From NCBI RefSeq assembly GCF_002237755.1, contig NZ_MWSJ01000014.1:52959-116958 (forward strand): a DNA stretch of 64,000 nt, in the 5' to 3' direction. The notes beneath the pieces were generated by a model. It was not told where the DNA came from. It saw nothing but the letters and a program-made list of their open reading frames with translations, and did not search any database. This DNA comes from Lysinibacillus sp. KCTC 33748 (GTDB lineage: Bacteria; Bacillota; Bacilli; Bacillales_A; Planococcaceae). Position numbers and translations under genes: made by a program. This document shows positions 34,509 through 43,883 of this stretch, piece by piece; position 1 is the stretch's first letter; the number at the start of each line of letters is the position of its first letter.

Positions 34509-35270
34509 ATGAGGAATTTGAAGCTGTTTACAATGCTTGGACTTGCCGTTTTTGTTCTTAGTGGCTGTCAAGCTGTGCAAAACAAAGAAGGTTTTTTCTA
34601 TAGTATCTTTGTAAAACCTATGGAATTTTTATTGGAATTTTTCGGTAACACTATTTTTTCAGGTAGCTATGGTTTAGCAATTATCGCTATTACGGTTCTT
34701 ATTCGTTTAGTTTTAATGCCGATTATGTTAAAGAATTACCGTCAGCAACAAAAGATGAAAACGAAAATGGATGCGTTTAAGCCTGAAATGGAAGTTGTTC
34801 AGAAAAAGATGAAGGAAGCTAAGACAAAAGAAGAGCAAATGCAGCATCAGCAAGAAATGATGGCATTATATCAAAAACATGGCATCAATCCACTTAACAT
34901 GGGCTGTTTACCAATGTTAATTCAAATGCCTATTATCATGGGTCTTTATTTCTCTATCTTATATTCTACAGATGTGAAAACACATGAATTTTTATGGTTT
35001 AGCTTAGGTTCACCTGATATCGCTATGACAATTGTCGCAGGTATTGTTTATTTAGTTCAAGCACGTGTATCATTATGGACAGTACCAGAGCAACAAAAAG
35101 CACAAATGAAAATGTTTATTTATATTTCACCAATTATGATTGTCTTTATCTCAATGTCATCTATGGCAGCCCTACCACTTTACTGGTCGGTCAGCGGTGC
35201 ATTATTGATTATTCAAACATATATCGGTCGAAAATTTTATTCGGAACATCCGGAAAAAGTAAACTCATAA
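34509..35270 (+). CDS. yidC: YidC/Oxa1 membrane insertase (lipoprotein form)
   Basis: 253 residues from the ATG at 34509, with AGGTGG upstream. A lipoprotein signal ends at LSGC (Cys about 18). Five membrane helices follow; GLAIIAITVLIRLVLMPIML holds the conserved arginine of the hydrophilic groove, and KHGINPLNMGCLPMLIQMPI is the family signature. It inserts and folds membrane proteins together with or apart from SecYEG. No MifM-like regulatory leader was seen upstream, so I cannot say whether it matches YqjG or SpoIIIJ. It is followed by a small membrane protein. Confidence 0.93.
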   Translation: MRNLKLFTMLGLAVFVLSGCQAVQNKEGFFYSIFVKPMEFLLEFFGNTIFSGSYGLAIIAITVLIRLVLMPIMLKNYRQQQKMKTKMDAFKPEMEVVQKKMKEAKTKEEQMQHQQEMMALYQKHGINPLNMGCLPMLIQMPIIMGLYFSILYSTDVKTHEFLWFSLGSPDIAMTIVAGIVYLVQARVSLWTVPEQQKAQMKMFIYISPIMIVFISMSSMAALPLYWSVSGALLIIQTYIGRKFYSEHPEKVNS

Positions 35271-35280
35271 AATTATTTGT

Positions 35281-35311
35281 CGAGGCGCCTATGTAGCCTC
35301 GATTTTTTTAG
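35281..35311 (+). terminator. Terminator after yidC
   Basis: TCGAGGC and GCCTCGA stem followed by TTTTTTT, about 35280-35310. The next gene starts immediately after. Confidence 0.78.
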
Positions 35312-35323
35312 GAGGACAGTAAG

Positions 35324-35572
35324 ATGAATACAAAGTGGCTATCATCTATTCTAGTCGCGATTTTTAGTATCGCGGCTATCGTATTTATTATCCTAGGTAA
35401 TTTTAACTTTGCGGTATTTGCAATGACTATTATGTTTGCCGTATCAAATGGATTTAGAGCAAAAAGTTTTAAAGAGCAAGGTTATATAAAAGAAGCAAAA
35501 TGGATGAAGTACATGGCAATCTTTTTCTCAATTGCTTCTATAGTAGTGTTTATTATTATTCTCACTGACTAA
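35324..35572 (+). CDS. Small membrane protein, 82 aa
   Basis: Two or three hydrophobic helices (WLSSILVAIFSIAAIVFIIL, FAVFAMTIMFAVSN, MAIFFSIASIVVFIIIL) with a short charged loop RAKSFKEQGYIKEAKW between. AGGAGGAC precedes the ATG. Family not recognised. It follows yidC and a terminator. Confidence 0.75.
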   Translation: MNTKWLSSILVAIFSIAAIVFIILGNFNFAVFAMTIMFAVSNGFRAKSFKEQGYIKEAKWMKYMAIFFSIASIVVFIIILTD

Positions 35573-35577
35573 TTTAT

Positions 35578-35703
35578 CAATTATGCCTCGGCATAAATGT
35601 GTCTGGGATCGGCCGGAGGCTTAAACTTCTTTCAGCAAATGTTTTTTGTATCGAAAGAGTAGCGACAGGTACAGGTGTTTTGGCACCCTCTGAAAGAAGT
35701 TTG
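35578..35703. repeat. Three-hairpin repeat in reverse with a short module
   Basis: Starts with AATTATGCCTCGGCATAA, then GGATCGGCCGGAGGCTTAAA, then ACTTCTTTCAGCAAATG, GTATCGAAAGAGTAGCGAC and TCTGAAAGAAGTT. A short GCGAAAGC-type module is placed inside the first hairpin's loop, so two modules are nested. Confidence 0.75.
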
Positions 35704-35872
35704 AAAATCATTGGTGAAAATCTACACCCTAAATTGTGAACAGTGCTAAAATGAGACTATACCAATATAGTACAAAATAGTATCGGTACTTACTAGGACT
35801 GTTCTTTCTAAATTCTTTGAAAGAGAATACTACCATGTGGTACTGGATAACTTTAAAAGGGGTAAAAAAATA

Positions 35873-36649
35873 GTGAAAAAGAAACGTTTTCCACTCATCC
35901 TGGGTGCTTTAATCTCGATGGCGCTTATCGCATCTATTTTCGTAGTTTATAACTATAAAAATAAACAGATAAGTAATGCATCAGATGAAAATGAACAACA
36001 AGCAGCAGAACCAACTAAAAAAGATTCACCTGTAAAAGAAGAGCCGAAAAATACAGCGGATAATCCGGTGAAGCCTGAGCAGAAGGTAGATGAAAATGGC
36101 TATATACCAAATCAAACATTACCAACTGAGCCGACATATATTAAAGGTATTTTATTAGCGAATAAAATATATCCGCTACCATCTACCTTTGCGCCTGAAG
36201 AAAGTCCAGAGGCTCGTCAAGCTCTAAATAAAATGCTTGCTGCTGCAAAACAACAAGGTTTTGATTTAGTAGCTTTTAGTGGCTATCGATCTTTTGAATA
36301 TCAAACAACATTATATAATAACTATGTAAACCGTGATGGGCAAGCTGCCGCTGATCGCTATAGTGCTCGCCCTGGTTATTCAGAACATCAGACCGGTTTG
36401 GCTTTTGATATAGGGGAAGTAGGTAAAGATAAATTATGGTTAACTGAAGAATTCGGTGAAACACCAGCAGGCCAATGGTTATTTACACATGCTCAAGACT
36501 ATGGTTTTATTTTAAGATTCCCCCAAAATAAAGAGGACATCACAGGTTATATGTATGAGTCATGGCACTACCGTTATGTGGGTGTAGACATAGCAAAAGA
36601 CATAAAAAAACAAAATATAACGCTAGAAGAATATCTAGGTGTGAAATAA
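35873..36649 (+). CDS. D-alanyl-D-alanine carboxypeptidase, VanY/M15B type
   Basis: 258 residues from the GTG at 35873 (AAAGGGG 10 bases upstream). An N-terminal membrane anchor (residues about 5-25) is followed by a charged linker rich in E, K and P, then the M15B zinc peptidase: SGYRSFEYQTTLY, the zinc motif SEHQTGLAFD, and ESWHYRYVG. It removes the terminal D-Ala from peptidoglycan side chains at the outer membrane face. It is an ordinary peptidoglycan carboxypeptidase, not by itself a vancomycin resistance system. Single gene; terminator shared with cls. Confidence 0.92.
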   Translation: MKKKRFPLILGALISMALIASIFVVYNYKNKQISNASDENEQQAAEPTKKDSPVKEEPKNTADNPVKPEQKVDENGYIPNQTLPTEPTYIKGILLANKIYPLPSTFAPEESPEARQALNKMLAAAKQQGFDLVAFSGYRSFEYQTTLYNNYVNRDGQAAADRYSARPGYSEHQTGLAFDIGEVGKDKLWLTEEFGETPAGQWLFTHAQDYGFILRFPQNKEDITGYMYESWHYRYVGVDIAKDIKKQNITLEEYLGVK

Positions 36650-36650
36650 A

Positions 36651-36700
36651 AAAGGGAAGAGAGTTGTTCGTAATGATACGAACTAGCTCTCTTCCTTTTC
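36651..36700. terminator. Bidirectional terminator
   Basis: AAAGGGAAGAGAG (36651-36663) pairs with CTCTCTTCCTTTT (36687-36699), and the inner GTTCGTA/TACGAAC extends the stem. Confidence 0.85.
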
Positions 36701-36706
36701 TATATT

Positions 36707-38164
36707 CTACAAGATCGGTGTTAATAAGCGTGAAATGGATTCTTTAAATTTAATTAACGCGGAACGATTTTGGTACATTTCCCAAGTTAATTCAGTGCAA
36801 TCAAAAATATCCTTTTCAAACAGCTCAGCAAGCTGATGTGAAATCGTTGAGTCATAAATGAAGGCATTTACTTCGAAATTCAAACTGAAACTGCGTACAT
36901 CAAGGTTTGCAGTACCGATAGTAGATGCTTCATCGTCAATAATAATTGCTTTAGCATGAATAAAGCCCTTTTCATAAATATAAACTTTTGCTCCTGCACG
37001 CAATAATTGTCCTACGTATGAATATGTAGCCCAATAAACAAACATATGATCAGGCTTATTTGGAATCATGATCCTTACATCAATGCCTGAAAGTGTCGCA
37101 ATTTTAATAGCCTCTAAAAAACTAACATCAGGGATGAAATATGGCGTTTGGATATATATATACTTTTTCGCCATATTAATAAGCTTTAAGTAGCCTATTT
37201 TAATATGTTCCCAGTCAGAGTCAGGTCCACTAGACACGATTTGTAAGCCCACATTGCCTTTTTTCGGAATAGCAGGGAAGTAACGATCTGAATAGCCCAT
37301 TTTCTGTTGTGCGGAAGCTTGGTTCCAATCAAGTAAAAAGCGAGTTTGTAATGGATGGACGGAACTACCTTCAATACGTAAATGTGTATCTCTCCAATAG
37401 CCAAACTTTTTTTGTAGACCGAGGTACTCATCTCCAACATTAAAACCACCAATATAACCAATACGACCATCAATCACAACAATTTTTCGGTGATTTCTAA
37501 AATTTAAACGAGGGTTTATAAGTGGCAAAATGGATGGGAAAAATACTTCGACTTCTCCACCTGCAGCAAGCAATTCTTTGAAATGGCGTTTTTTAACATT
37601 GCGTGAGCCCATTTCATCATATAAGATTCTTACCTTAACTCCTTGCTTTGCCTTTTTAATAAGTGCATTAACAATGCGTGTACCTAGGTCATCTAAACGG
37701 AAAATATAATATTGAATGTGAATATGATCTTTTGCTGCATCAATATCTGCAAGCAACTGCTCAAATTTGTTTGCGCCATCCTCAAAAATATCAATGTGGT
37801 TATCCTGCGTTAATACAGCATTATTTGTTTTAAGATGCATGTAAATCATTTCTTTATAATTTTTCGCATTTTCGATCCGAAACTCGAACGTATTATCTCG
37901 AATCGCTTCTGTCTGATAGCTAATGAGGTTATCGATACCGATATCCTTGCGTCCTTCCCAACGGAATAAATGTTTTTTTCGTAGTTGTCGCCCGAACATC
38001 AAGTATAAAATAAACCCACCTAATGGAATGAAAAACAGTACGAGAATCCATGCCCATGTAGAAGTGGCATCTTTACGCTCTAAAAAAATTATGACCATTG
38101 CTGCCAAAATATTAACAAACATAATTAAAGGTACTAGATATCCAACATCGGTAAAAATACTCAT
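36707..38164 (-). CDS. cls: Cardiolipin synthase
   Basis: 485 residues from the ATG at 38164 (AGGTG five bases upstream). Two N-terminal membrane helices, then two phospholipase D domains with HKD motifs: FRNHRKIVVIDGRIGYIGG and the second HAKAIIIDDEASTIGTANLD. It condenses two phosphatidylglycerol molecules to cardiolipin at the membrane. Normal length for the ClsA-like Bacillus enzymes. The promoter is in the AT-rich gap upstream. Confidence 0.93.
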   Translation of the reverse strand: MSIFTDVGYLVPLIMFVNILAAMVIIFLERKDATSTWAWILVLFFIPLGGFILYLMFGRQLRKKHLFRWEGRKDIGIDNLISYQTEAIRDNTFEFRIENAKNYKEMIYMHLKTNNAVLTQDNHIDIFEDGANKFEQLLADIDAAKDHIHIQYYIFRLDDLGTRIVNALIKKAKQGVKVRILYDEMGSRNVKKRHFKELLAAGGEVEVFFPSILPLINPRLNFRNHRKIVVIDGRIGYIGGFNVGDEYLGLQKKFGYWRDTHLRIEGSSVHPLQTRFLLDWNQASAQQKMGYSDRYFPAIPKKGNVGLQIVSSGPDSDWEHIKIGYLKLINMAKKYIYIQTPYFIPDVSFLEAIKIATLSGIDVRIMIPNKPDHMFVYWATYSYVGQLLRAGAKVYIYEKGFIHAKAIIIDDEASTIGTANLDVRSFSLNFEVNAFIYDSTISHQLAELFEKDIFDCTELTWEMYQNRSALIKFKESISRLLTPIL

Positions 38165-38338
38165 TCCTACACCTGCCTTTACTATATTTGTGCAATACAC
38201 TTAGTATAACTTACTTTATAAGTGGAAAGAAGAGATGAAATTTGGTTAGTAAGCATGGAAAAGGATTACCTCCAAATAAGAACGAGGTAATCCAAAATCC
38301 ATTTTGCCTTATTGTATTGAAATAGTTTTGTATCGTTG

Positions 38339-38439
38339 CTTTCGCACAGAAAAACAATTGTTGCTGCCGCTACGCTTTCGCACAGAAAAACAATTGTTGC
38401 TGCCGCTACGCTTTCGCACAGAAAAACAATTGTTGCTGC
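38339..38439. repeat. 36-base tandem repeat of a short module
   Basis: CTTTCGCACAGAAAAACAAT then TGTTGCTGCCGCTACG, repeated at 38339, 38375 and 38411 (2.8 units, almost identical). It is the short GCGAAAGC module on the opposite strand; AACAATTGTT inside is a palindrome. The 36-base period keeps one reading frame open, which is probably incidental. Confidence 0.85.
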
Positions 38440-38453
38440 ATGAAGATAAATGA

Positions 38454-39245
38454 TTAGTAATGCTCCCATTGAAATAAAATATCAGAGAAATCCTTTTGGA
38501 GGAGCTTTTCTTGGTTAATAAAGAATTTTCCAACACCACTATCTGCCCACATAATACCGATTTCATCATTAGAGTCGATTTGGAGCAACAATACATCATA
38601 TCGTTTAAGAAGCTGTGATTCGTGACGGATATCTTCCTCTATAAAATAGGCGTAACCGCCAATTTTAGCTCCAGCCCCTAAGAAGTGTTGTAAATAAATT
38701 TCCCGTAAATCAACATCTTCTGATGAAGGAATTAAGTCAGGTAAATAATGTAAAGCTCGATAATCTAAAGCAGAAACAGGTTCTTGAATCGGTTGAAATT
38801 GTAATGCTAATTCCTGACGAATAGGGAACTGATCGTCTGCTGCTTGTGCTAAAAACTCCTGACTAGGGGGTATTGCTTCAAAATTTACGGTAGGATAAAA
38901 ACGTATTTTATAAAATTGCTGAAAAATATCTTCGTGATAATGATCAGCATTCACGAAAATATTAGATGAAATAAAAAATTGCAGAATACCCTGAGATGGG
39001 AAATCCTTTAGAGGTGGCATTTCTGCAAAGTTAATTTGAGCTAATAGCCGCATAGGCTCACCTGCAATATCTTTCGGATACGTCTGGTAATATGGTAAAT
39101 AAGGTTCTCCAGCAAATTTACTTTCCGTTAATGTAGTTGATCGCTTATAGGGTGTGATAATCATTGCTGAAATCAGTGTTTCTTCAATTTCAAAACGAAA
39201 CGATTCTAGCTCTTTTGGAATAAAAAAATTTGTTGTTTTGTTCAT
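38454..39245 (-). CDS. YwqG family protein (DUF1963)
   Basis: 263 residues from the ATG at 39245 (GGAGGG six bases upstream). Typical DUF1963/YwqG motifs: GGEPYLPYYQTYPKDIAGEP, LLAQINFAEMPPLKDFPSQG, LQFFISSN, GGYAYF, VLLLQIDSN and WADSGVGKFFIN. Cytoplasmic, role unknown; some relatives lie near toxin-immunity loci. The stop overlaps the end of the tandem repeat region. Confidence 0.85.
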   Translation of the reverse strand: MNKTTNFFIPKELESFRFEIEETLISAMIITPYKRSTTLTESKFAGEPYLPYYQTYPKDIAGEPMRLLAQINFAEMPPLKDFPSQGILQFFISSNIFVNADHYHEDIFQQFYKIRFYPTVNFEAIPPSQEFLAQAADDQFPIRQELALQFQPIQEPVSALDYRALHYLPDLIPSSEDVDLREIYLQHFLGAGAKIGGYAYFIEEDIRHESQLLKRYDVLLLQIDSNDEIGIMWADSGVGKFFINQEKLLQKDFSDILFQWEHY

Positions 39246-39334
39246 GCAGAGCCCTCCGATAGTCCGCCCCAATATTCCTTGATGTGTTTTCCACGCTTTG
39301 AATTACTAGTAAGTTACGGCTTTTTATCAACAAA

Positions 39335-40495
39335 TTATTCAAGTCGTAAAGATTTATTTGATGCTTTAAAAATAAATATTAAACTTATTGAAACGACGGC
39401 TATTGCTGCTGAAGTATAATAGCCTAAACTAGAATGCATAGTAAATAGCCAAGTGAAGAATAGTGGACCTAGAATGCGCCCTAGGTTATCCATCGAATAG
39501 GAAAGACCTGCGGCAGTGCCGTATTGACCACCAGATTCTTTAGTTGAAAGAGATACAACGCATGTTCTTGCGAGTGCATTTCCTGCTGTGAAAACACAGA
39601 GGGCTAAACCGGCCATAAATAAGTTAGCTGTTAAAGTGAATAAAAGCATACCCATTGCTGTGACAATTTGTGCACCTATTAGCCAATTTGTCTCGCTTCC
39701 GTTTTTAATTCGTCTAACCACACCGCCTTGAATAGCTGCATCTACAAAGCCACTAAACATGAACAAATAACCAATTTGTAATGGTGTAATTTGAATTCGA
39801 TCAATTTGGAACAACTGGAAAGTCGCTTCCACTCCTGCCAGCATAAAAGTCACTAAAAATGAGAACATAAATAAATAACGTACACGGTACTGCAACATTT
39901 TTGTAGCACCCTTTGGCACAATGGCACGTTTATTTGTATCTTTTCGTTTTATAGGTTCTTTTAAAACGAAACTTGCATAAATAAATAATAGTGCAATTAG
40001 TGTTGCTGAAGCGTTAAAGGGTAGTTGCAAGCTATAGTGTCCGAGTATACCACCTATTGCTGGACCAAAAATAAAACCGAGCCCGATGGACATGCCCATG
40101 AGACCCATATATTTATTGCGATCCTCCTCACTCGACATATCTCCTACAAAGCCTGTTACAGCTGTATATAGTGCTCCTGAGAACAAACCACCAACAACGC
40201 GTGAGATGTATAACATTACTAAATTATTAATAAATAATGAAAAAATAACAAAGCTTAAGCTAAAACCTACAAGACCTATTAATATAAGTTGCTTACGACC
40301 TACCTTATCGGACAGCATACCCCAAAGAGGAGCAGTGAAAAAACTGGCGAGCGAATACACTGTAAGTAAGCCACCTACATGTATATTATCCCAACTTTGC
40401 TGAACTATAACCTCAGGTAAGACAGGTATAATAATTCCAAACCCAAGGTAGACGAGGAATTGGACAGACATTAATAATAAAATTGCCTTTTTCAT
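39335..40495 (-). CDS. MFS drug-type efflux transporter
   Basis: 386 residues from the ATG at 40495 (AGGGGAC five bases upstream). Twelve helices of the DHA1 group (NorA, Blt, TetA-like): GIIIPVLPEVI in helix 1, WGMLSDKVGRKQLI between helices 2 and 3, and GLGFIFGPAIGGIL (motif C of drug:proton antiporters) in helix 5. It likely exports lipophilic compounds; the specific substrate cannot be read. Single gene. Confidence 0.88.
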   Translation of the reverse strand: MKKAILLLMSVQFLVYLGFGIIIPVLPEVIVQQSWDNIHVGGLLTVYSLASFFTAPLWGMLSDKVGRKQLILIGLVGFSLSFVIFSLFINNLVMLYISRVVGGLFSGALYTAVTGFVGDMSSEEDRNKYMGLMGMSIGLGFIFGPAIGGILGHYSLQLPFNASATLIALLFIYASFVLKEPIKRKDTNKRAIVPKGATKMLQYRVRYLFMFSFLVTFMLAGVEATFQLFQIDRIQITPLQIGYLFMFSGFVDAAIQGGVVRRIKNGSETNWLIGAQIVTAMGMLLFTLTANLFMAGLALCVFTAGNALARTCVVSLSTKESGGQYGTAAGLSYSMDNLGRILGPLFFTWLFTMHSSLGYYTSAAIAVVSISLIFIFKASNKSLRLE

Positions 40496-41112
40496 ACAGT
40501 CCCCTGCTTTCATACAATATTTTAGTATGTATATTCTACCTCTCTTATTATTGTTATTACAAGAAGGCGGAAGAATAAAACAGCTTAAATACTTCTTTGA
40601 TCATTACTAAAGTAGGGGGGATATTTTGTTAACGTGTATACTAAGGTTTTATATAGCGAAGGCTGGGCAACTTCTTAAGGGCAGCTGTAAAATAGGAGCG
40701 AGTGCAGTAGAGAAAAGAGGCTGAACACTGTATAAAAAATGACAAACTGTTAACAATGGAATTATATTGACACAAAAAAAGAATGACGAGCTAACGTAAG
40801 TAACTAAATGGACTCATTCCATTTTTAATTTTTTGTATCGAATGTCGCATAGAGTATTAAATTATTTCTAGGGTATACTACTAGAGGGTATATCGGTATT
40901 TTATTTTATTGCGTTTGAATTTTGTTATTTAGTGGTAAATGGTTTGAAAAGAGGAAAAATTTACATTGTAACAAAAATGAAAAATTTTAAAGCAAATTTA
41001 AATGGTATGATAGAAAGAGATTAACTCGTCAGACATCATACGCTTTGCAAAAATGAAACTTTTTTGGAAATAAAACGTTATATAAATTCGAGGAAAGATT
41101 GAGGTGGAATGT
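40496..41112. other. Long intergenic region between MFS gene and a small protein gene
   Basis: About 617 bases with no convincing gene. An imperfect hairpin (GAATGACGAG with GACTCATTC) and a T tract lies near 40782-40834. TAGGGTATAC and AGGGTATATC near 40870 and 40886 look like tandem promoter pieces. Nothing else was recognised. Confidence 0.45.
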
Positions 41113-41250
41113 ATGACAAAAGAAGTAGATTTGAAAAAGATTGTTTCGAATTTATCTAAGTTGGGTGTAACAGCCACTGTAACAAAGTCTCGACTTGAAC
41201 TTTTAAAAGTGCTCACACCACCAACGCAAACACCGCAAGTTCAAGCTTAA
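41113..41250 (+). CDS. Small hypothetical protein, 45 aa
   Basis: ATG at 41113 follows GAGGTGGAATGT. The peptide (MTKEVDLKKIVSNLSKLGVT ...) is helical and soluble-looking with a proline-rich tail. A strong terminator follows directly. The ribosome site and dedicated terminator support a real gene. Family not recognised. Confidence 0.6.
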   Translation: MTKEVDLKKIVSNLSKLGVTATVTKSRLELLKVLTPPTQTPQVQA

Positions 41251-41264
41251 CTCGTTTTACAAAT

Positions 41265-41303
41265 AAAAATGGGTAGTCTCTTAATGAGGCTACCCATTTT
41301 TTT
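41265..41303. terminator. Bidirectional terminator before rodA end
   Basis: AAAAATGGGTAG (41265-41276) and CTACCCATTTTT (41290-41301) with a T tract; shared by the small gene and rodA. Confidence 0.88.
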
Positions 41304-41311
41304 ATTCACAA

Positions 41312-42499
41312 TTAATCGTCATCATCGTGAGTGGTAAACATGTAAGTACGATAGTGGAAACGCATACTGAAAACAAGACCGATGGCTAGAGCGTTCCCCA
41401 TCAATGAACTTCCCCCATAACTGATAAACGGTAGGGGAATACCTGTAATAGGTAATAACTGAACAGTCATACCGATATTTTCAAGTACGTGGAATGTAAT
41501 CATTGCAATAATACCAGCACATACATATGTTGAGAATGGATCTTTCAATAATAGTGTAGTTTTTGTTAAATGATAGATTAATAAAAAGAATAAACAAATA
41601 ACGATACTAGCACCAATAAAACCCCATTCTTCTCCGATAACTGTAAAAATAAAATCGGTATGATTTTCGGCAACGTAAACTTCACGACCGCGGTAACCTT
41701 TACCGAAAATCTCACCTGAACCAATGGCATTCAAGGAAGTAATTAAATGGTATCCATCACTAGAAGAATATGAATACGGATCTAACCAAGAATAGATTCG
41801 AGCAAACTGATATGGTCTTAAGCCGAATGTGTTCTCTAAAAAACTTTGCATATAGAGTGCCATCCATAAAAAAGAACCACCTACTATAGCGCCACCTAAA
41901 AAAGTTGGTAAAATAATTTTCCATGATACACCTGCTACAATGACAACAGCAGCCGTAATGGCGAAGAATACTAAGGCTGAACCAAGGTCAGGCTGCTTCA
42001 GAATAAGAGCTAAAGGTAGTAATAGTGTAGCAATGATTTTACCTAGCAATATGAAATCCGTTTTTAAGGATTTAAAAGAATAAACTTCGTGATGCTTACT
42101 AATAAGTCGAGCAAGTGCTAAAATGTAAAAGGTTTTCATAAACTCAGAAGGTTGAATATTTCCTAGAGGTGTTTTAAACCAGCTTTTTGCACCATTAATT
42201 TTTTCACCGATTTGTCCTGGTCCTTCTGGCATGAAAATAAGCAGTACTAATAAGAAGATACCTCCACCGTACATATACCAAGACAATTTTTTATATTGGT
42301 CAGGTTCAAAAAACATAACTATTCCAATAATTACTGAGCAAATGACGTACCATCGCAATTGTAAAGGAACATAGTTAATGCCGTACTGACCTGATGTTTG
42401 CGCCGACGAAATGGCTAACAAACTTATGACTAGAAAGCAAAGTAGTATAAAAGCGAGCGTCCAGTCAAAACGATTCGCGAAATTTCGTTTATTTTCCAT
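41312..42499 (-). CDS. rodA: RodA-type SEDS peptidoglycan polymerase
   Basis: 395 residues from the ATG at 42499 (AGGTGG five bases upstream). About ten membrane helices; SEDS signatures include NIQPSEFMK, LKQPDLGSALVFF with the catalytic-region aspartate, and PITGIPLPFISYGGSS near the C-terminus. It polymerises lipid II glycan strands during elongation with a class B penicillin-binding protein. The polar tail ends HDDDD. Single gene here, not beside mreBCD. Confidence 0.93.
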   Translation of the reverse strand: MENKRNFANRFDWTLAFILLCFLVISLLAISSAQTSGQYGINYVPLQLRWYVICSVIIGIVMFFEPDQYKKLSWYMYGGGIFLLVLLIFMPEGPGQIGEKINGAKSWFKTPLGNIQPSEFMKTFYILALARLISKHHEVYSFKSLKTDFILLGKIIATLLLPLALILKQPDLGSALVFFAITAAVVIVAGVSWKIILPTFLGGAIVGGSFLWMALYMQSFLENTFGLRPYQFARIYSWLDPYSYSSSDGYHLITSLNAIGSGEIFGKGYRGREVYVAENHTDFIFTVIGEEWGFIGASIVICLFFLLIYHLTKTTLLLKDPFSTYVCAGIIAMITFHVLENIGMTVQLLPITGIPLPFISYGGSSLMGNALAIGLVFSMRFHYRTYMFTTHDDDD

Positions 42500-42813
42500 A
42501 CAAGCCACCTATATCAAAATAGTATCTCTTAATGAGTAAATTTGATTTAAATTAATTCCGATTCAATATACTACCAAATATATATATGATGAATCCTCTC
42601 AAATATTTGTAAGAAATGAATAGAATTATATTCGTTCTAAATATGCTCATTCCGAGTAGTTAAAAAACATATGCAATAGCATCTTTAACATTCATATTAT
42701 AACGTAAAAAACACTTTTACGCCTGTGAATATTGTTATGACGATTATTAACATAAAATGTTTCAAAAAATTCAAGTTTAGTTTTATAATATAGTGAAGAA
42801 TGGGGTGATGGTT
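42500..42813. other. Intergenic between rodA and an unknown gene
   Basis: About 310 bases, AT-rich, with the divergent promoters of rodA and the next gene. AATGGGGTG at 42800-42807 is the ribosome site for the GTG at 42814. No repeat or RNA was recognised. Confidence 0.4.
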
Positions 42814-43563
42814 GTGGCTAAAAAATTGAAGTCAGCTGACGATTTTATGTATCATATTTATGTTCATATGAATGAGGTCGATAAATTTGTTGTTTTTAGC
42901 GGGCTTAAATTCCCGCAATTTGTGGCTGCACTTGAACCACTGCATCACTTACTGTTATTGAAACATTCCTATGAAGATGGTTCCTTTAATATGCATACAC
43001 AGTTCGATTATATATCAGAAGAGGAAGTACCTCAGTTTGTAAAAAAAGCTACAGAATCCAAAGAATTATGTTGGATAGACTTTATGGATGAGAAGAGGCT
43101 AGACCAACTAACACCGATGGAACAAGGAGAGCTGCTTTACATAAGTCATAAAAAGGAACCGATTACTTCGCCATTTTTTAATAAATTACAAAATCGATTT
43201 GTCTATTATTCTTCAGATTTAGAGAAAATGACTAAAATTTATTTTCGCCATTTAAGTGATTTCGATTTACTCATTGCTAATGTTTTGAACAGTTTGATTC
43301 GTGAAAAGGAACGTAGCACTGGTTTTTGGCGACGGAAGGTGAAATCGAGTATTCCTGCTATTTCACCGGAATTTTTGCGTGCTTATCGTTCTTTTACTAA
43401 AGATGGGGCACTGTTATCATTGTATAGAATTGAAAAGCCTAAAGTAGCTTATGGTATCGAAATTCGCAATCTGTCAGAGTATTCCTATCCAGATGAGGTA
43501 TGGGATGATTTAAAAAGTACAATTTTGAAAAATGAGCACGATGAATTGATTTATATTATTTAA
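42814..43563 (+). CDS. Hypothetical protein before ddl
   Basis: 249 residues from the GTG at 42814, six bases after GGGGTG (longer starts at 42793 and 42808 lack proper spacing). I do not recognise the family. It has no signal peptide or membrane helix. Visible segments: MYHIYVHMNEVDKFVVFSGL, PLHHLLLLKHSYEDGSFNMH, WRRKVKSSIPAISPEFLRAY. It looks like a cytoplasmic two-domain protein. It is upstream of ddl and murF but separated by repeats, so no operon link is claimed. Confidence 0.75.
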   Translation: MAKKLKSADDFMYHIYVHMNEVDKFVVFSGLKFPQFVAALEPLHHLLLLKHSYEDGSFNMHTQFDYISEEEVPQFVKKATESKELCWIDFMDEKRLDQLTPMEQGELLYISHKKEPITSPFFNKLQNRFVYYSSDLEKMTKIYFRHLSDFDLLIANVLNSLIREKERSTGFWRRKVKSSIPAISPEFLRAYRSFTKDGALLSLYRIEKPKVAYGIEIRNLSEYSYPDEVWDDLKSTILKNEHDELIYII

Positions 43564-43820
43564 CTTCTTTCAGCGACTAACTGACCTGCGTCACGCAGGC
43601 CGAAGCACAAAGCTGATTCCTGACGCAATTATGCCTAGGCATAATTGATCTATTCATTTGTACGTAGAATGAATATACACTAAATCTCACCGTCAAAATT
43701 ACGGTGAGATTTTTAACGTCATTCAGTAATTGTTTTGATGTTTTACGTAGCGACAGCTACAAATGTTTTATGTAGCGAAAGCAAAGCGTCAGCTACAATT
43801 ACGGCAAGGCGAAATTGATG
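43562..43820. repeat. Mosaic repeat region before ddl
   Basis: 43562-43650 is a shortened three-hairpin copy (AACTTCTTTCAGCGA, ACCTGCGTCACGCAGG hairpin, CAAAGCTGATTCCTGACGC, CAATTATGCCTAGGCATAAT). 43682-43716 is a terminator hairpin AAATCTCACCGT/ACGGTGAGATTT. 43740-43820 has two short modules in tandem (GTAGCGACAGCTAC and GTAGCGAAAGCAAAGCGTCA plus GCTAC) ending ACGGCAAGGCGAAATTGAT. Confidence 0.75.
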
Positions 43821-43883
43821 ACATTTATAAAGACGTTTCATGATAAACTAATAGTACTCAAGAAGTATGTGGAGGGCACAAAA

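Noticed and set aside
38339..38439. 36-base repeats with CRISPR-like length
   Set aside because: The units are contiguous with no spacers and match the dispersed short module; there are no cas genes.
38309..38599. Open frame across the tandem repeat (repeated CESVAAATIVFL-type peptide)
   Set aside because: The frame is open only because the 36-base unit is a multiple of three; no ribosome site and it is antisense to repeats.
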